Below are positions 1 to 10,598 of a DNA stretch of 64,000 nt, one piece after another. How positions within the stretch are numbered: position 1 is the stretch's first letter; each line of letters opens with the position of its first letter. The notes below the pieces were generated by a model. It saw nothing but the letters and a program-made list of their open reading frames with translations, searched no databases and was not told the DNA's origin. Both the position numbers and the translations under genes were made by a program. This DNA is from Semisulcospira habei (Eukaryota > Mollusca > Gastropoda > Semisulcospiridae). The DNA lies in contig BTPG01000005.1 in NCBI GenBank assembly GCA_036245525.1, positions 207,622,682 through 207,686,681 of the forward strand, in the 5' to 3' direction.

Positions 1-67
1 TGGTACATAGTCGTTAGGCAACACCTCCACAATTTGAGAACTAGGACCTTGGGGCTATAAGGGTTAA
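1..67. repeat. A-family TTAA MITE, right end only
   Basis: The window opens inside the right flank of a family A element: ACATAGTCGTTAGGCAACACC, then GGGGCTATAAGGG, ending in TTAA at 64-67. Confidence 0.75.
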
Positions 68-140
68 CTGACAATTCTCGGTATTTTTACTATTTTACCG
101 GCTTATTGAGGCAAATACCGGAAAGGAAAGTAACAACCAA

Positions 141-1020
141 TTAGAGAATTGACGGTTACAAAGTAAAGTAGGTTATAGCACTGTCAGGGGAGAGAAATGT
201 GCATGATCGACCAGTGATCATAGATCTACTGTGGCCAAAGCACACCAAAAAAAAAAAAAAAAAAAGAAATAGGAAAGAGAGGGGGCGCTAAGAAAGTGAC
301 TGAAAGCAATGCATATGGAAGCCCCCCCGAAGGGGGGCGTATCACATATCTACCGTTCCAGCCACTCAGTGCATGGTAGCTGGACTCACAATCCAGGGGG
401 AAAAAACGGATTTGTTCAATAGCATGTCCGTCGAAAGGTCCTGGTAAATCAAAGTGGCACAGTTGGAGTTCGCCTGAGTTGATCAGTGTTCAGGTCGTAC
501 TCCATAGGCAATAGATTTCCCTGTCCCCCATAACCCGCCCGTCAGGGCCGTCCATGATCACCTCGGTGCTGTGGACGTTAAACCCGAACTAACCAACCAA
601 CCAATCAGTGCATGGAAATTTAAATCTAGGTCCCCCAAGGAGGGTCCAGATATTTAGCCGGAACAAGACCGAAACAGCTGTCCACACCGGCTAAATATCT
701 GGACCCCCCTTGGGGGACCTAGATTTAAATTTCCATGCACTGAGTGGCTGGAACGGTAGATATGTGATACGCCCCCCTTCGGGGGGGCTTCCATATGCAT
801 TACTTTCAGTCACTTTCTTAGCGCCCCCTCTCTTTCCTATTTCTTTTTTTTTTTTTTTTTTTTTTTTTGGGTGTGCTTTGGCCACAGTAGATCTATGATC
901 ACTGGTCGATCATGCACATTTCTCTCCCCTGACAGTGCTATAACCTACTTTACTTTGTAACCTTCCTAAAATATTAGCACTGTCGGTCTCCCCTTTTCTT
1001 TTCATTTTAGAGAATTGACG
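141..1020. repeat. Large inverted-repeat element flanked by 14-bp direct repeats
   Basis: The left arm is 154-661, the loop 662-686 and the right arm 687-962. The arms match nearly throughout once the SINE at 377-604 is removed, about 270 bp each, including the poly-A/poly-T tracts and the GGGGGGC/GCCCCCC core. TTAGAGAATTGACG occurs at 141-154 and again at 1007-1020, as expected for a target-site duplication. 44 bp between the right arm and the second repeat are not mirrored. A single-arm relative lies at 15589-15893. Confidence 0.85.
377..604 (+). mobile_element. SINE S copy 1 inserted in the palindrome arm
   Basis: TCAGTGCATGG flanks it at 366-376 and 605-615. The opposite palindrome arm is uninterrupted, giving the empty site. 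The 3' end reads GTGGACGTTAAACCCGAAC and then an ACC/AACC tail. It is shared with 24721-24906 in the reverse orientation. Confidence 0.85.
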
Positions 1021-1251
1021 ATTTTCCGTCAAGAAATCAGCTGAAGAGAGGCGCTATTTTGGTCAGGCAAGAGATGACTGACCGCAAAACAAAAAAACAA
1101 AAAAAACCTTAGCGGGAACGCTGTAGCTTGGCGCCTAAACAGACGCAGCCACCGAGATTTCCAGACACCACCAGTGAGCTGTCATGATCCAGGCTGTCGT
1201 TGATAAAATCGATACCAAAACAACTTGAACGCAAAGCGGGTAAAATGCACA

Positions 1252-1353
1252 GAATAAACCAACAAAGAAAGAAACACACTTAGAAAAGCCAGTTACAACA
1301 CAGTTGTAACTGTCTTTCCTAAGCGGTTTTTTTTTTTCTTCGTTGGGTTATTC
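1252..1353. repeat. G-type hairpin repeat
   Basis: The arm GAATAAACCAACAAAGAAAG..CACTTAGAAAAG is mirrored by CTTTCCTAAG..CTTCGTTGGGTTATTC around a short loop. The same arm motif (CTTTTCTAAGCGYG then TTTCTTTCTTTGTTG) recurs near 6958, 7545, 26610, 28545 and, inverted, at 24055 and 28452. Confidence 0.7.
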
Positions 1354-1682
1354 TCTCCAAGTTTTAGTTGTCACAGTGGATCCACAGTTGTTGCTAACAG
1401 TGAAAGGGTCAACCCAACAGGTAGCTGCCTTCTGACATATGACTCGTGAGCCGATAACACAACAAGTCTGTTTGCGACAGGTCACCGCACCTTCAAAGGG
1501 CCGCGAGAGATAGCGCTATCAACTTGAAGCCTGTATCATGGCTCAGGGAAACAAAGCAACACTAGCGACGGTAACAAGACAGACTCGAGCGTAAAGCGGA
1601 CAATGGGACCAGCTACTGTCCAGCGGCTCTTGTCATGAATTCAGTGCGTGTGTAGCATTCTACCAGCGCTCAAGAACTTGTG

Positions 1683-1720
1683 GTGATGGTGATGGTGATG
1701 ATGATGACGATGACGATACA
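1683..1720. repeat. (GATGGT/GATGAC)n simple repeat
   Basis: Short trinucleotide-rich tract, TGGTGATGGTGATGATGATG and similar. No gene is visible from 1020 to 1900 apart from this tract and the hairpin. Confidence 0.6.
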
Positions 1721-1907
1721 TTATTTGTCAACGGTAAAGGTTTAGACAGAAACAATCGCCAAATTGAACACTTGCCGTTGCCACAAACTACATCAATGGG
1801 CATAATTGGGGGGGGGGGGGGGGAGGGGTGGAGGGGTGGCTAATTGCGTAGCTAGCAAAGTTATATACACACACAGACACACACGCGCGCACACGCACAT
1901 ACACCCC

Positions 1908-2083
1908 TTAACCCATTCAGCCCTGATGCGATGGACCGACGGGGCAACAACATCAACACATGATCTCGCGCCAAAATGTCACTTATCTGCATGTGAACCG
2001 GCGCCAAGCTAATCTGGCTCTACCCTTGAATTATCATGGTCGACCCATCTACTGCTGTAGTGCGTCAGGGCTGAATGGGTTAA
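1908..2083. repeat. A-family TTAA MITE with replaced left arm
   Basis: It begins TTAACCCATTCAGCCC and ends GGGCTGAATGGGTTAA. The right arm of the core hairpin is intact. The left arm is replaced by about 60 bp of sequence (1941-2000) that occurs again at 3364-3424. Confidence 0.75.
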
Positions 2084-2619
2084 TGATAGGTGTAAAAAGA
2101 GATTAGTAGCAAACTACTTTGCTCAAGAAGGGATCGCTGCCTTGTGAAAGGCCCATGTGCACTTCACCTCATCCGGCCCTAAAAACCTTTTAATGCAAGA
2201 AACAAGCACTGGCCAAGATGATCTTTTGCCTTACTGTTAGCACTGGCCAATATGATCTTTTGCCTTGTACTTACTGGCCATGACATGATGATCTTTTGTC
2301 TTACTGTCAGTATCGACGGTGTTCAGATGCAACATAGCAACTACCAATTTTGTGCTTTGGAGAAAAACGAACAAAAGTTTATATTCTGGTCAGAATATGT
2401 GATCTCACGTTCGCTTCACAAGTCGGTTGTGAGCACTTCCTGTTGTCTGGAATTCTCTTCCCCAACACCTGCGGAATGCTGAAAACATTGACGTCTTTAA
2501 AACCTACTTCTTTCAGCTTGGGTACCATTAATCCACAAATTGAGTGTGCGTGTGTGAGTGTGTGATAATGTTCTGGTCTGCATCTGCATACATATTTCTG
2601 TGGCTTATGGTGCCTCACT

Positions 2620-2990
2620 TAGCACCATCATGGTGACATTGATTACCTCGGTCATCCTTTTGTTGACCGCGTAGCACCATTTTGGTGGCTTTGGTCTTTA
2701 CATCCTTAAATTATGACCATTTAGCACCATCATGGTGGCCTGGGCGACCACAGATCATCCATTTGTTGAGCGTGTAGCGCCATCGCGGTGGCGCTGATCT
2801 TTGGTCTTCCTTCTATTGACTGTGTAGCACCATCTTGGTGGCTTTGATCTTAGGGCCTCCTTTTGCTGACCGTTTAGCACCATCGTGGTAGCCTTGATCC
2901 TAGGTCTTCCCTTTGTTGACCGTGTAGCACCATCGTGGTGGCCTTGATCCTAGGTCTTCCCTTTGTTGACCGTGTAGCACCATCGTGGTG
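2620..2990. repeat. 50-bp minisatellite, 8 copies
   Basis: TAGCACCATCGTGGTGGC starts at 2620, 2672, 2722, 2775, 2825, 2875, 2925 and 2975. The last units are almost identical and the first are diverged. CACCATCRTGGTG is itself a small palindrome. Confidence 0.9.
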
Positions 2991-3099
2991 GCGCAACAGC
3001 ATCATCAAAATGCGTTTAACCTGGGAATGGTTTTGTTATGTGTGTTTTAGTTGTATGTGTGTGCGTAGAGTGAATTTGTTTAAAGATAGTGAGATTCTG

Positions 3100-3193
3100 C
3101 ACACATTTTTTGTAACGCGCTTAGAGCCCAATGCTCCTGGGGATTCAGCGCGATATAAAATAATGCTCTTTATTATTATTATTATTATTGAGG
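3100..3193 (+). repeat. SINE-like 3' end with (ATT)n tail
   Basis: GTAACGCGCTTAGAGCCC is followed by GGGGATTCAGCGCGATATAA and (TTATTA)n. The GCGCGATATAAA-(ATT)n ending resembles 3' tails of widespread invertebrate SINEs. The 5' limit is not clear because it runs out of the minisatellite. Confidence 0.55.
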
Positions 3194-3363
3194 GACAGGT
3201 TCGAGATAATAACAACATAATAATAATATTGATAATAGCAATATAATGATACTCGTCACCATAATAACTTATTGTCCCAAGAGGGCAATTCATCTTTTAT
3301 CTTTTATTAATTTTCTTCAGAAACTGGGGGGGGGGGGGGGGGGGGGGGGGGGGTGGAGGTCGA

Positions 3364-3424
3364 ACGGGGCAACAACATCAACACATGATCTCGCGCCAAA
3401 ATGTCACTTATCTGCATGTGAACC
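3364..3424 (+). repeat. 60-bp duplicated module after poly-G
   Basis: GGGGCAACAACATCAACACA through ATCTGCATGTGAACC is identical or nearly so to 1941-2000, and follows a run of about 30 G. It is a piece of a MITE-associated sequence, not a gene. Confidence 0.7.
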
Positions 3425-3711
3425 CAGTCAATATATTATTTCACACTGTTCAACCAGGAAGTCCCGCCGATAGCGAACCATCACCAAACCAGTGGTACAT
3501 TTTCGGGAAAGCGGGAGACGCGGCCCATTCAGGGAATCGGACGAAATGTTTGTTCGGCGTGACAAGGCTACGCTACGCGTACTCATCTTGTTGAGACAAG
3601 CCAGTTCATTCAAAAACGACCCCGAGACGCCGGTGTTATGGGGACGTGTTACGACACTCCCTTCTACTCCAAACACGGCGATACCATGACACCTTCACCT
3701 TGACCCACTCC

Positions 3712-3778
3712 TGCAAGAGACATAGATTCTCATGGGCCCCTGCTGTCGTAGGGGCTCGTGAGAATCTATGCCTCTGGC
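3712..3778. repeat. E-type hairpin
   Basis: TGCAAGAGACATAGATTCTCATG is mirrored by CGTGAGAATCTATGCCTC around GGGCCCCTG..AGGGGCTC. The arms are imperfect at the centre. 3430-3710 and 3780-4160 show no recognisable gene. Confidence 0.8.
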
Positions 3779-4161
3779 TGGGCCGCATCCCTCATGCACA
3801 CCTGTGCCTTTGTGTGATTATTTCAAAAGCGATACCCTGCGGGCTAAGTACCTACCGCTCCCCTCTCGACGCTAAAAGGTGAAACAAACATCCTCTTCGT
3901 CAGAACAGGTATAAATAAGAGTGAATCCATATCAGCAAGGAACACAGATAATCACAGACCCCTGCAAACTACAGGAGTAGTATCTATTCCTCTCGCCGAG
4001 AAATTAAATTTGACTGCTGTATGTTTCGTCTATGTAGGTTGTGACTGAGCCTACCCTGCCAGCGGGGGATTTTATTGTGTGAAAAATAAGCGTCGACAAC
4101 AAAAGACATCACGCGCGCATCATTAAACGTATTTGAATACGAATACAAATCAGCGTAGTTA

Positions 4162-4738
4162 GCACTGATGCAGATGTCAGAGCACGAATCGGTAAAGCCA
4201 GAGCAGCCTTTCTCCAGTTGAAAATAGTGTGGAGTTCCAGAGAGCTGTCACAACACACCAAAGTCCGGATTTTCAACTCCAATGTAAAAGCAGTTCTCCT
4301 ATATGGAGCAGAGACTTGGAGATTGACAAAAACCACAGTCAACAGAGTACAGACCTTCATGAACAGTTGCCTTAGAAGAATTTTGAAAATCCACTGGCCA
4401 GAGAAGATCAGCAACGTCAGACTCTGGGAGAGAACAGAGCAGATAACAGCAGAGAATGAAATTGGGCGAAGAAGATGGGGATGGATCGGTCACAGTCTGA
4501 GAAAGCCAGCTTCCAGTATCACTAGGCAGGCATTGTCATGGAACCCCCAGGGAAAGAGGAAAAGAGGTAGGCCGAGAAACTCCTGGCGTCGAGACCTCCA
4601 AGCAGACATCAAGAGACTGGGAACCACCTGGAGTAGAATCGAAGGAGAAGCACAGGACAGGAGTTGCTGGAGGTCTCTCGTCGACGGCCTATACCCGGGT
4701 AGGGGTGACAGGCGTAAGTAAGTAAGTAAGTAAGTAGT
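4162..4738 (+). pseudogene. RTE-like LINE 3' fragment (5'-truncated)
   Basis: Encodes the C-terminus of the same LINE as 30240-33087, from GTDADVRARIGKARAAF to the end GLYPGRGDRRK, followed by a (TAAG)n tail. It carries the LLYGAETW and RRWGWIGHSLRK motifs found downstream of the reverse transcriptase. GTAGTTAG flanks both ends (4155-4162, 4734-4741), consistent with target-primed insertion. There is no catalytic domain. Confidence 0.85.
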
Positions 4739-4759
4739 TAGAAAAATAATGACCACGAC

Positions 4760-4764
<5 letters not shown>

Positions 4765-4820
<56 letters not shown>
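4765..4820. repeat. (CA)n microsatellite
   Basis: Uninterrupted dinucleotide run. Apparent Cys-Val or Thr-His open frames across it are artefacts. Confidence 0.95.
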
Positions 4821-4860
4821 GGAGAGAGAGTCTGCAGGGGATGGGTACAGAAATACCGTA

Positions 4861-5248
4861 GATTGATTGATTGATTGTACATTGCTTAACGTCCCGACAG
4901 CAACAAGGCTTTCTGAGGACGTACCTGCACTGCTTGTGAAAAAAAAAAAAAACTAAACAGAACATTGAATGTATGTCGCCAGCCGGTCCAATACGTTAAA
5001 TAAACCTACGATATGGGGCCTAAATAAAGCTAAGAACATTTAGCAACACACATCCAATATCAAGAGCTACCGGCAGCGCAGACAGTAGGGAGAGTTTAAA
5101 ATAGGAAAATACAGGTGAATGGACCACCATGAAACCCATGCCCCAGAATAGAGAGGAAAACCCACCCTGTGGGGATGACCAGCGTGACCCTGGGAACTAA
5201 AAAGTACCTAACCCCACCCAAGTCCCCCAAGGCAGACCCGGGTGGAGA
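4861..5248 (-). mobile_element. SINE-like retroposon R, copy 1
   Basis: Read on the minus strand it runs from CCACCCGGGTCTGCC to GGGACGTTAAGCAATGTACA and a (GATT)n-type tail (plus strand GATTGATTGATTG). It is flanked by GAAATACCGTAG (left) and GAAATACCATAG (right, 5249-5260). Confidence 0.85.
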
Positions 5249-5297
5249 GAAATACCATAGAAATTACTCGAAAGTCTGAGAGAAAAAGTAAGTTTTT

Positions 5298-5331
5298 AAT
5301 AATAATAATAATAATAATAATCTAATAATAG
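5298..5331. repeat. (TAA)n microsatellite
   Basis: Trinucleotide run. 5340-5790 contains no recognisable gene. Confidence 0.85.
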
Positions 5332-5792
5332 AAGCAGGTTTAAAATAGTGATCGTTTCATGGTCATTAAGGATTTTCTCAACTGCCGTCACAAACAAATA
5401 AGCGTAATGAATGAGACTAATGAATATAATGTATTTACACACACACAAGCACGCTGCCCACACACCCCACAACACACACATACACTGACACACGTGCAAG
5501 AGAGATTAGGCATTAGGTGTGATGTTTGCGTGTCAATGTGTACCAAGCAGACTTCCTGCCTTTTGTGCCCGCGTTGTGCGTGTGGTGGACACAGTAACTG
5601 CCGTGCCTACGGCTAACGTTTTTCACGTTACTCGAGTTTCTCGCATACTTCGCACACTCACACTCCCAGCGAACGCCTGTCGTCTGCTACATCTGTGCAC
5701 AGACCCTCAAAAGCAGCCGTGTCAAACTTGTAATAAACGCAACCCGTCTTCTACAAGTTTCTAACTTGCAACAAACTAATGCAGGTTTCAAA

Positions 5793-5964
5793 CATGTTGG
5801 GTAAAATACAGTAACTGAAACGCTAGCGAGAGGAATAGATCCTCATGGGCCCCCGCAAAACGCTAGCGAGAGGAATAGATCCTCATGAGCCCCCGCAATT
5901 GCGGGGGATCATGAGGATCTATTCCTCTCGTTAGCGTTTTAGTTACTGTATTTTACCCAACATG
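5793..5964. repeat. Long E-type hairpin with duplicated arm segment
   Basis: CATGTTGGGTAAAATACAG..AAACGCTAGCGAGAGGAA is mirrored by TTCCTCTCGTTAGCGTTTTA..CTGTATTTTACCCAACATG. The left arm holds a 40-bp direct duplication (5821-5860 repeated at 5861-5900), with G/A difference in CATGGGC/CATGAGC. 5965-6300 has no recognisable gene. Confidence 0.85.
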
Positions 5965-6310
5965 AGGTCCGGAATAGATCAACAAAGTGCCCTGGAATAG
6001 CGAGGGCTCATGATAATCAATGGATTTTGCATGCAAAAATTCCTTCCGCGACCCTCGGACTGAGGTGGTTTGTGGGTGTTCAGTGTAGGTGCGTCCGTCC
6101 CGAGGACGGCAGTTGAGTGTTTCAGGGGCTTCCCCGGGACTTCCATTCCGTCACAGCCCACGCCTAGCGTGCCGGCCAGAAACTGGCGGGAAAAGTTCAC
6201 GTGGCGGTGCACGGGCCCGGCCGGCAGTTTTTACTCAGTCAGTGTGCCGCGAAAGCAAGACAGGGTGTCATTCAGCCGGGTCTCCTGGTGTAGTCAGTGC
6301 GCAAGTTTAT

Positions 6311-6895
6311 ACACTAGCCCTTTTAGCATCGGATCCCTGCAGGAGATGGATTGACCATGATAATTCAAGGTTAGTGCCAGATTAGCTTGGCGCCTGAAGG
6401 CACCAAGCCGGATAATCTGGCACTACCCTTGAATTATCATAGTTCAAGTTATCTCCTGCGACTGTCCCCCACCCGGGTCTGCCCTAGGGGACTTGGGTGG
6501 GGTTAACTACTTTTTAGTTCCCAGGGTCACCCTGGTCAGCCCCACAGGGTGGGTTTTTCCCTCTATTCTGGGCGGGCATGTGTTTCTGTCTACCTGTTCT
6601 CCCTACTGTCTGCACTGCCTGTAGCTCTTGATATTGGATGTGTGTTGCTAAATGGTCTCAGCTTTATTGAGGCCCCATGGCGTAGGTTTATTTAACGTAT
6701 TGGACCGGCCGGCGACATACATTCAATATTCTGTTTATTTTCACATTTCACAAGCAGTGCAGGCACGTCATGAGAAAGCCTTGTTGTTGTCGGGACGTTA
6801 AGCAATGTACAATCAATCAATCCTGCAACTGGCACATAGTCGTTAGGCAACACCTCCAAAATTTGCGAAATGGGACCTTGGGGCTCAATCAGTAA
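6311..6895. repeat. A-family MITE split by retroposon R
   Basis: The core hairpin is at 6345-6455 and its right flank resumes at 6822 (CCTGCAACTGGCACATAGTCG, then ACCTTGGGGC). Both ends have decayed and no TTAA remains. R copy 2 sits between. Confidence 0.8.
6465..6821 (+). mobile_element. SINE-like retroposon R, copy 2
   Basis: Forward copy from TCCCCCACCCGGGTCTGCC to TACAATCAATCAAT. The target duplication is CCTGCGACTG (6455-6464) and CCTGCAACTG (6822-6831). It is inserted in a family A hairpin element. Confidence 0.85.
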
Positions 6896-6957
6896 AAGGG
6901 CTGGGCTGTTTACGTTCACGTCAAACCGCCACTGCTTGGAAGTGACAGACAAATTGT

Positions 6958-7028
6958 CTTTTCTAAGCCCGCCGTGAGATGGCCGTAGTCTGCTCGGCGT
7001 TAAACCCAACTAACTAACTCTTTTCTAC
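6958..7028 (+). mobile_element. 5'-truncated SINE tail inside a G-type arm
   Basis: CCCGCCGTGAGATGGCCGTAG to GGCGTTAAACCCAACTAACT, flanked by CTTTTCTAAG (6958-6967) and CTTTTCTACG (7019-7028). A related fragment is at 24412-24470. Confidence 0.65.
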
Positions 7029-7127
7029 GCGCGTTTCTTCCTCCGCTGGGTTCCTCTCTCCATTACACGATTGGCAGTCACCTTTTTGGTCTGGATTATA
7101 TGAACTTAGATGTCTCTTCAGGAAACG

Positions 7128-7300
7128 ACCAATAATAATAATAATAACAATAATAATATAACGGCCGTTAAAATAAATTCTGCGCCCCGCCCAAATTTGT
7201 GAATCGGCTCAAAGCGCCGCGAACAGAACCCAACAGGCACGCTCACGTGAAATACGAAATCACTCTACAGAAAAATACAGTACAAGACAAACACAGGACA
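7128..7300 (-). repeat. SINE-like repeat T, copy 1
   Basis: (AAT)n, then GAATCGGCTCAAAGCGCCGCG, then ACCCAACAGGCACGCTCACG. The same block is at 58565-58730. Confidence 0.6.
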
Positions 7301-7662
7301 TTAGAGTCTGCGAAATGAGGGTTGGTGGTCCCGGGGGGAAGGGGGGGGGGGAGGGGGGGCTCTCGATGAGTCCTTCGTATCAACAGTCCTACTACGTATC
7401 GATAATTACTGCAATGCCACTTCTACAAGTTGTCACTTCGACGCGCAACGACACGATAAGCAGCGAAGTGTAGTCTTGTTTGTCTATTTTGGAGAAAAAA
7501 AAGGTGGTTTTTTTTTAATCCGAAATATTAATAAAATGTGTTGTGACTGTCTTTTCTAAGCGTGCTTCTTTCTTTGTTGAATTATTCTTCAGAAATTTGG
7601 GAATATGATCAAATACCCCCTTCATCCCGCACGACTCAAGTTTACACATTTTTCTTCCGCTG

Positions 7663-7875
7663 TTAACCCTTTTAGCCCCCCACCCACCCCGGATCTCTAT
7701 AGCAGATGGCTTGACCATGATAATTCAAGGGTAGTGCCAGATTAGCTTGGCGCCTGTCGGCGCTAAGCTAATCTGGCACTACCCTTGAATTATCATGGTT
7801 AAGCCATCTCCTGCTACATAGTCGTTAGGCAACACCTCCAAAATTTGAATGGGACCTTGGGACTAAAACGGTTAA
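7663..7875. repeat. A-family TTAA MITE, complete
   Basis: TTAACCCTTTTAGCCCCC to GGGACTAAAACGGTTAA with the core hairpin GATAATTCAAGGGTAGTGCC / GGCACTACCCTTGAATTATC. TTAA is at both ends. Confidence 0.88.
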
Positions 7876-8250
7876 GACGTTCACAACAAAATCAGTAGCC
7901 CTACTGGGATCCCACTCGACCAAAGGATGGCTTCCCGCGATGTGTATTTTGATAGTAAAAGTAACACTCATTCCACCCCCTCCCCCACCCCCTACCCCCA
8001 CCCCCCATGGTATCTGAACAAATTCCGTTCCAAACTGTTTTCAGTCAATCAGGGTGGCTGTTCTCTGTATGCATACATCATGTCATGCCATCAAGCTGTA
8101 AAAGTGTAACGTCCGGTCTCACAGACCAGCACATACCAGGATCGGTGCGAATAAGGTGGGGGGGGGGGGGGGAGGGAGGGGGGAGTACCATCACGGAGTC
8201 ACGACGGTTTATTTTACCATTCACAAATTACGAATGCCATAAATGAACAG

Positions 8251-8287
8251 TCGCAGGGGCTCATGAGAATCTACGCTTCTTGCAGAC
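8251..8287. repeat. E-type solo right arm
   Basis: TCGCAGGGGCTCATGAGAAT then CTACGCTTCTTGCAG, without the partner arm. 7880-8250 has no recognisable gene. Confidence 0.6.
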
Positions 8288-8434
8288 GACACTGTACATC
8301 TCTAGATTCTTGACGAAATTTGATAGTGGTGGTGCATAACCTTCACCGCCTTCCTCAAAATCAAACGACGGGGGATGAGGGTGCCTGAAGTTTCTAACTT
8401 GTCTGGCAACAGACTTGCATGTTTCACGAAATAA

Positions 8435-8478
8435 CCAGGGGCCAGTTGCATAAGCTCACTCATGCAACTGGCTCCTGG
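8435..8478. repeat. C-type hairpin, collapsed
   Basis: CCAGGGGCCAGTTGCAT is mirrored by ATGCAACTGGCTCCTGG around AAGCTCACTC. It is the outer stem of the longer C hairpins (46097, 52764), with the inner stem missing. 8480-9170 shows no gene. Confidence 0.7.
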
Positions 8479-9174
8479 ACGTTTTCACGAATCACGAACT
8501 TCCATTTTGGCTATCGCGTGTTAGGACGAGCTCTTCTTTCACGGATCACGAGGATGGAAACTTTGTAATCACAAAAACACAAAAAAAGCCAATCGCGAAT
8601 CACGATATTAGGCATGACTTACCCCCCCCCCACCCCCCCCCCTCCCTCAATTAAAGCACGGGCCGGACCGTTAGTAGCAGTAGCAGGCCTAATCACCTGT
8701 TTTCACCCTCTAGTACTCAAGGGTTCCTGACAACAGTCCCCCATAAAATGGCCATTTCTTTACGCCCAATTCCCGACACTTGCAATTATATTTCAAACGC
8801 TCCCAGACTTGAAACCTGTAACGACAAAACTACCACGAAAGGCTGGGCACTGTAAATAAAGTGACCTACATTCTAATCAATGCTTTTCCACCTGCGCGCG
8901 AAACACTATTATCATCAAGTCAACGACTGAATGGGACCCACTTCTGTCTTTCAAGTCAAACACACCCCAACTCAGGTGAGGCCATTTCCTACGCGACAAG
9001 AAAAGCTTTTGAAAAGAGTTTCTTAGGCCTTCGAGGCGAGTTTCTTTAGACTGCATTATCCGACCGTTTCACCTCTATGTAACCCAGCTGAGACTCGTTA
9101 TAACATCCTCAGTCGGAAAACTAGAAGCTGGAGCCGAATTTCTTTCAAGAATCAAGAGATGTTCAGTGTCGTCT

Positions 9175-9238
9175 GCAAGAGGCGTAATTCCCATGCGCCC
9201 CTGCGACTGCAGGGGCTCATGGGAATTACGCCTCTTGC
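9175..9238. repeat. E-type hairpin, near-perfect
   Basis: GCAAGAGGCGTAATTCCCATG is mirrored by CATGGGAATTACGCCTCTTGC. Both arms carry the same departures (GTAATTCCC) from the usual ATAGATCCTC. Confidence 0.9.
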
Positions 9239-9399
9239 AAATGGAACTATTCAGAATGGATGATGATGCGTCAGTCGTTTACAAAGCCAAGCCGGTCACA
9301 TCATCATCATCGTCTGTTCCAGACGACACTTTTTTTTTCACGCGGCAAAACGTTCGTAAGTCTCTAGTAAAAGACTTAAGAGTTGAACATGTTTAAGCT

Positions 9400-9950
9400 C
9401 ATTTTTTTGGCATCCTGTCTCGGAAGACAATGGAGTATATGCGCTTGCTGGGTCAGTCACTAGAGTGACCTCTCCAGGGCGCAAGCCTGGGCGAAGTGTA
9501 TGGAGATCCTGGGGTGCCCAGTCGTCAAGATCCCCCTCTCGGCCTCGCTGATGTATCCAAAGGAATGCAAAGCAGTACGTTTGGCACCAGTTTGGCTGCA
9601 GGAGCTGCCAGAACAGTGCGTGAATACAGGCAGCTGTCTGCCTTCGGGGCTCCACTCCTGATTTGAAGGGTTTACTCCCCCACATTTGGCCGTTGGATCC
9701 AACCTGATCTCCTCCGTCCTCACTAGCCGTTGGCTGTCAGAAACAGCTCATCCGCCTAGTGGTGCAATGTGAACACCACCCCCTCACGTGGTTTAGCCCA
9801 CCAGCTGAGGTGGTTTGCCAGAGCCAGCACGTGAGAGATTAAGGAGATGGATGAGGACCAGTGATGCCCGTCCGTCCTATGTAGGACGCAGCTGCCGAAC
9901 AGCAAAGGTGCTACCTCTATCCAGAGCCCCCTACACCCTTTAAGCTCATA
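9400..9950. other. Unassigned stretch, possible retroelement tail
   Basis: It begins TTTTTGGCATCCTGTCTCGG AAGACAATGG and is GC-balanced with no plausible protein on either strand. I did not find a second copy in the window, so a repeat origin is only suspected. Confidence 0.3.
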
Positions 9951-10170
9951 AGTACTGCTTGATTAGCCTGAAGAGGCGCCAAGTTAATCTGGCCGCTATA
10001 CTTCAACATGCATGATCATTCAATCCATCTCAAACCTTTGGCGCCGGAAGTAAAAGCAGATACAACGTTTCCCTTTGAATTCACGGCTTGCGCCCCTTTC
10101 AGCCCCGTTTGAATGGTGGCGTTTCCTTACAGCTTTTAATTGCCAGTCCCAGTATCATCTAATAATTGCC

Positions 10171-10254
10171 AGGAAGCAATAGCCGATCGGGCCGATGCCG
10201 GCCCGCGCACAGACGTGCGCGGGCCGACATCGGCCCGATGGGCTATTGCGTCCT
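10171..10254. repeat. GC-rich hairpin H3
   Basis: AGGAAGCAATAGCCGATCGG, then GCCGATGCCGGCCCGCGCAC, is mirrored to GGCTATTGCGTCCT. Relatives are at 22810, 34181, 35250 and 46226. Confidence 0.85.
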
Positions 10255-10385
10255 AGGATGTCATAAAGCATAATCTTCAACAGGCGTCTCAAAGTACTAT
10301 GAAAATTAACTTGCCGTACACGTTCTACTGCACTACAGAACTGCTGGCCATTACAGTGCGGTGGGTACTCAGGTCTAAATCGTAG

Positions 10386-10598
10386 TTAACCCATTCCACC
10401 CCAAGACCGAAACCCCCAAATTTTGCCGTTGTCCTCTGAAGACTGCATTGCAGGGCAGGACACAGATCGACCATGGTAGTTCAAGGGTGATGCCAGAATA
10501 GCTTGGCGCCCATGGGCGCCAAGCTATTCTGGCATCACCCTTGAACTATCATGGTCGATCCATATCTTGCTGTGGCGTGTCTGGGGTAGAAGGAGTAA
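10386..10598. repeat. B-family TTAA MITE
   Basis: TTAACCCATTCCACCCC at the left and GGGGTAGAAGGAGTAAAA (decayed TTAA) at the right. The core is TTCAAGGGTGATGCCAGAAT / ATTCTGGCATCACCCTTGAA. Family B has the GCCGTTGTCCTCTGAAGACTG flank. 10600-11340 shows no gene. Confidence 0.87.

Noticed and set aside
2620..2990. CRISPR-like array of short repeats
   Set aside because: The entire 50-bp unit repeats, with no unique spacers, in animal DNA; it is a minisatellite.
4218..4721. Independent protein-coding gene (167 codons)
   Set aside because: It is the C-terminus of the LINE seen at 30240-33087, with a LINE tail and no start of its own.
9338..9723. Minus-strand frames of 87-115 codons
   Set aside because: They overlap each other in different frames with no recognisable motif or splice context.
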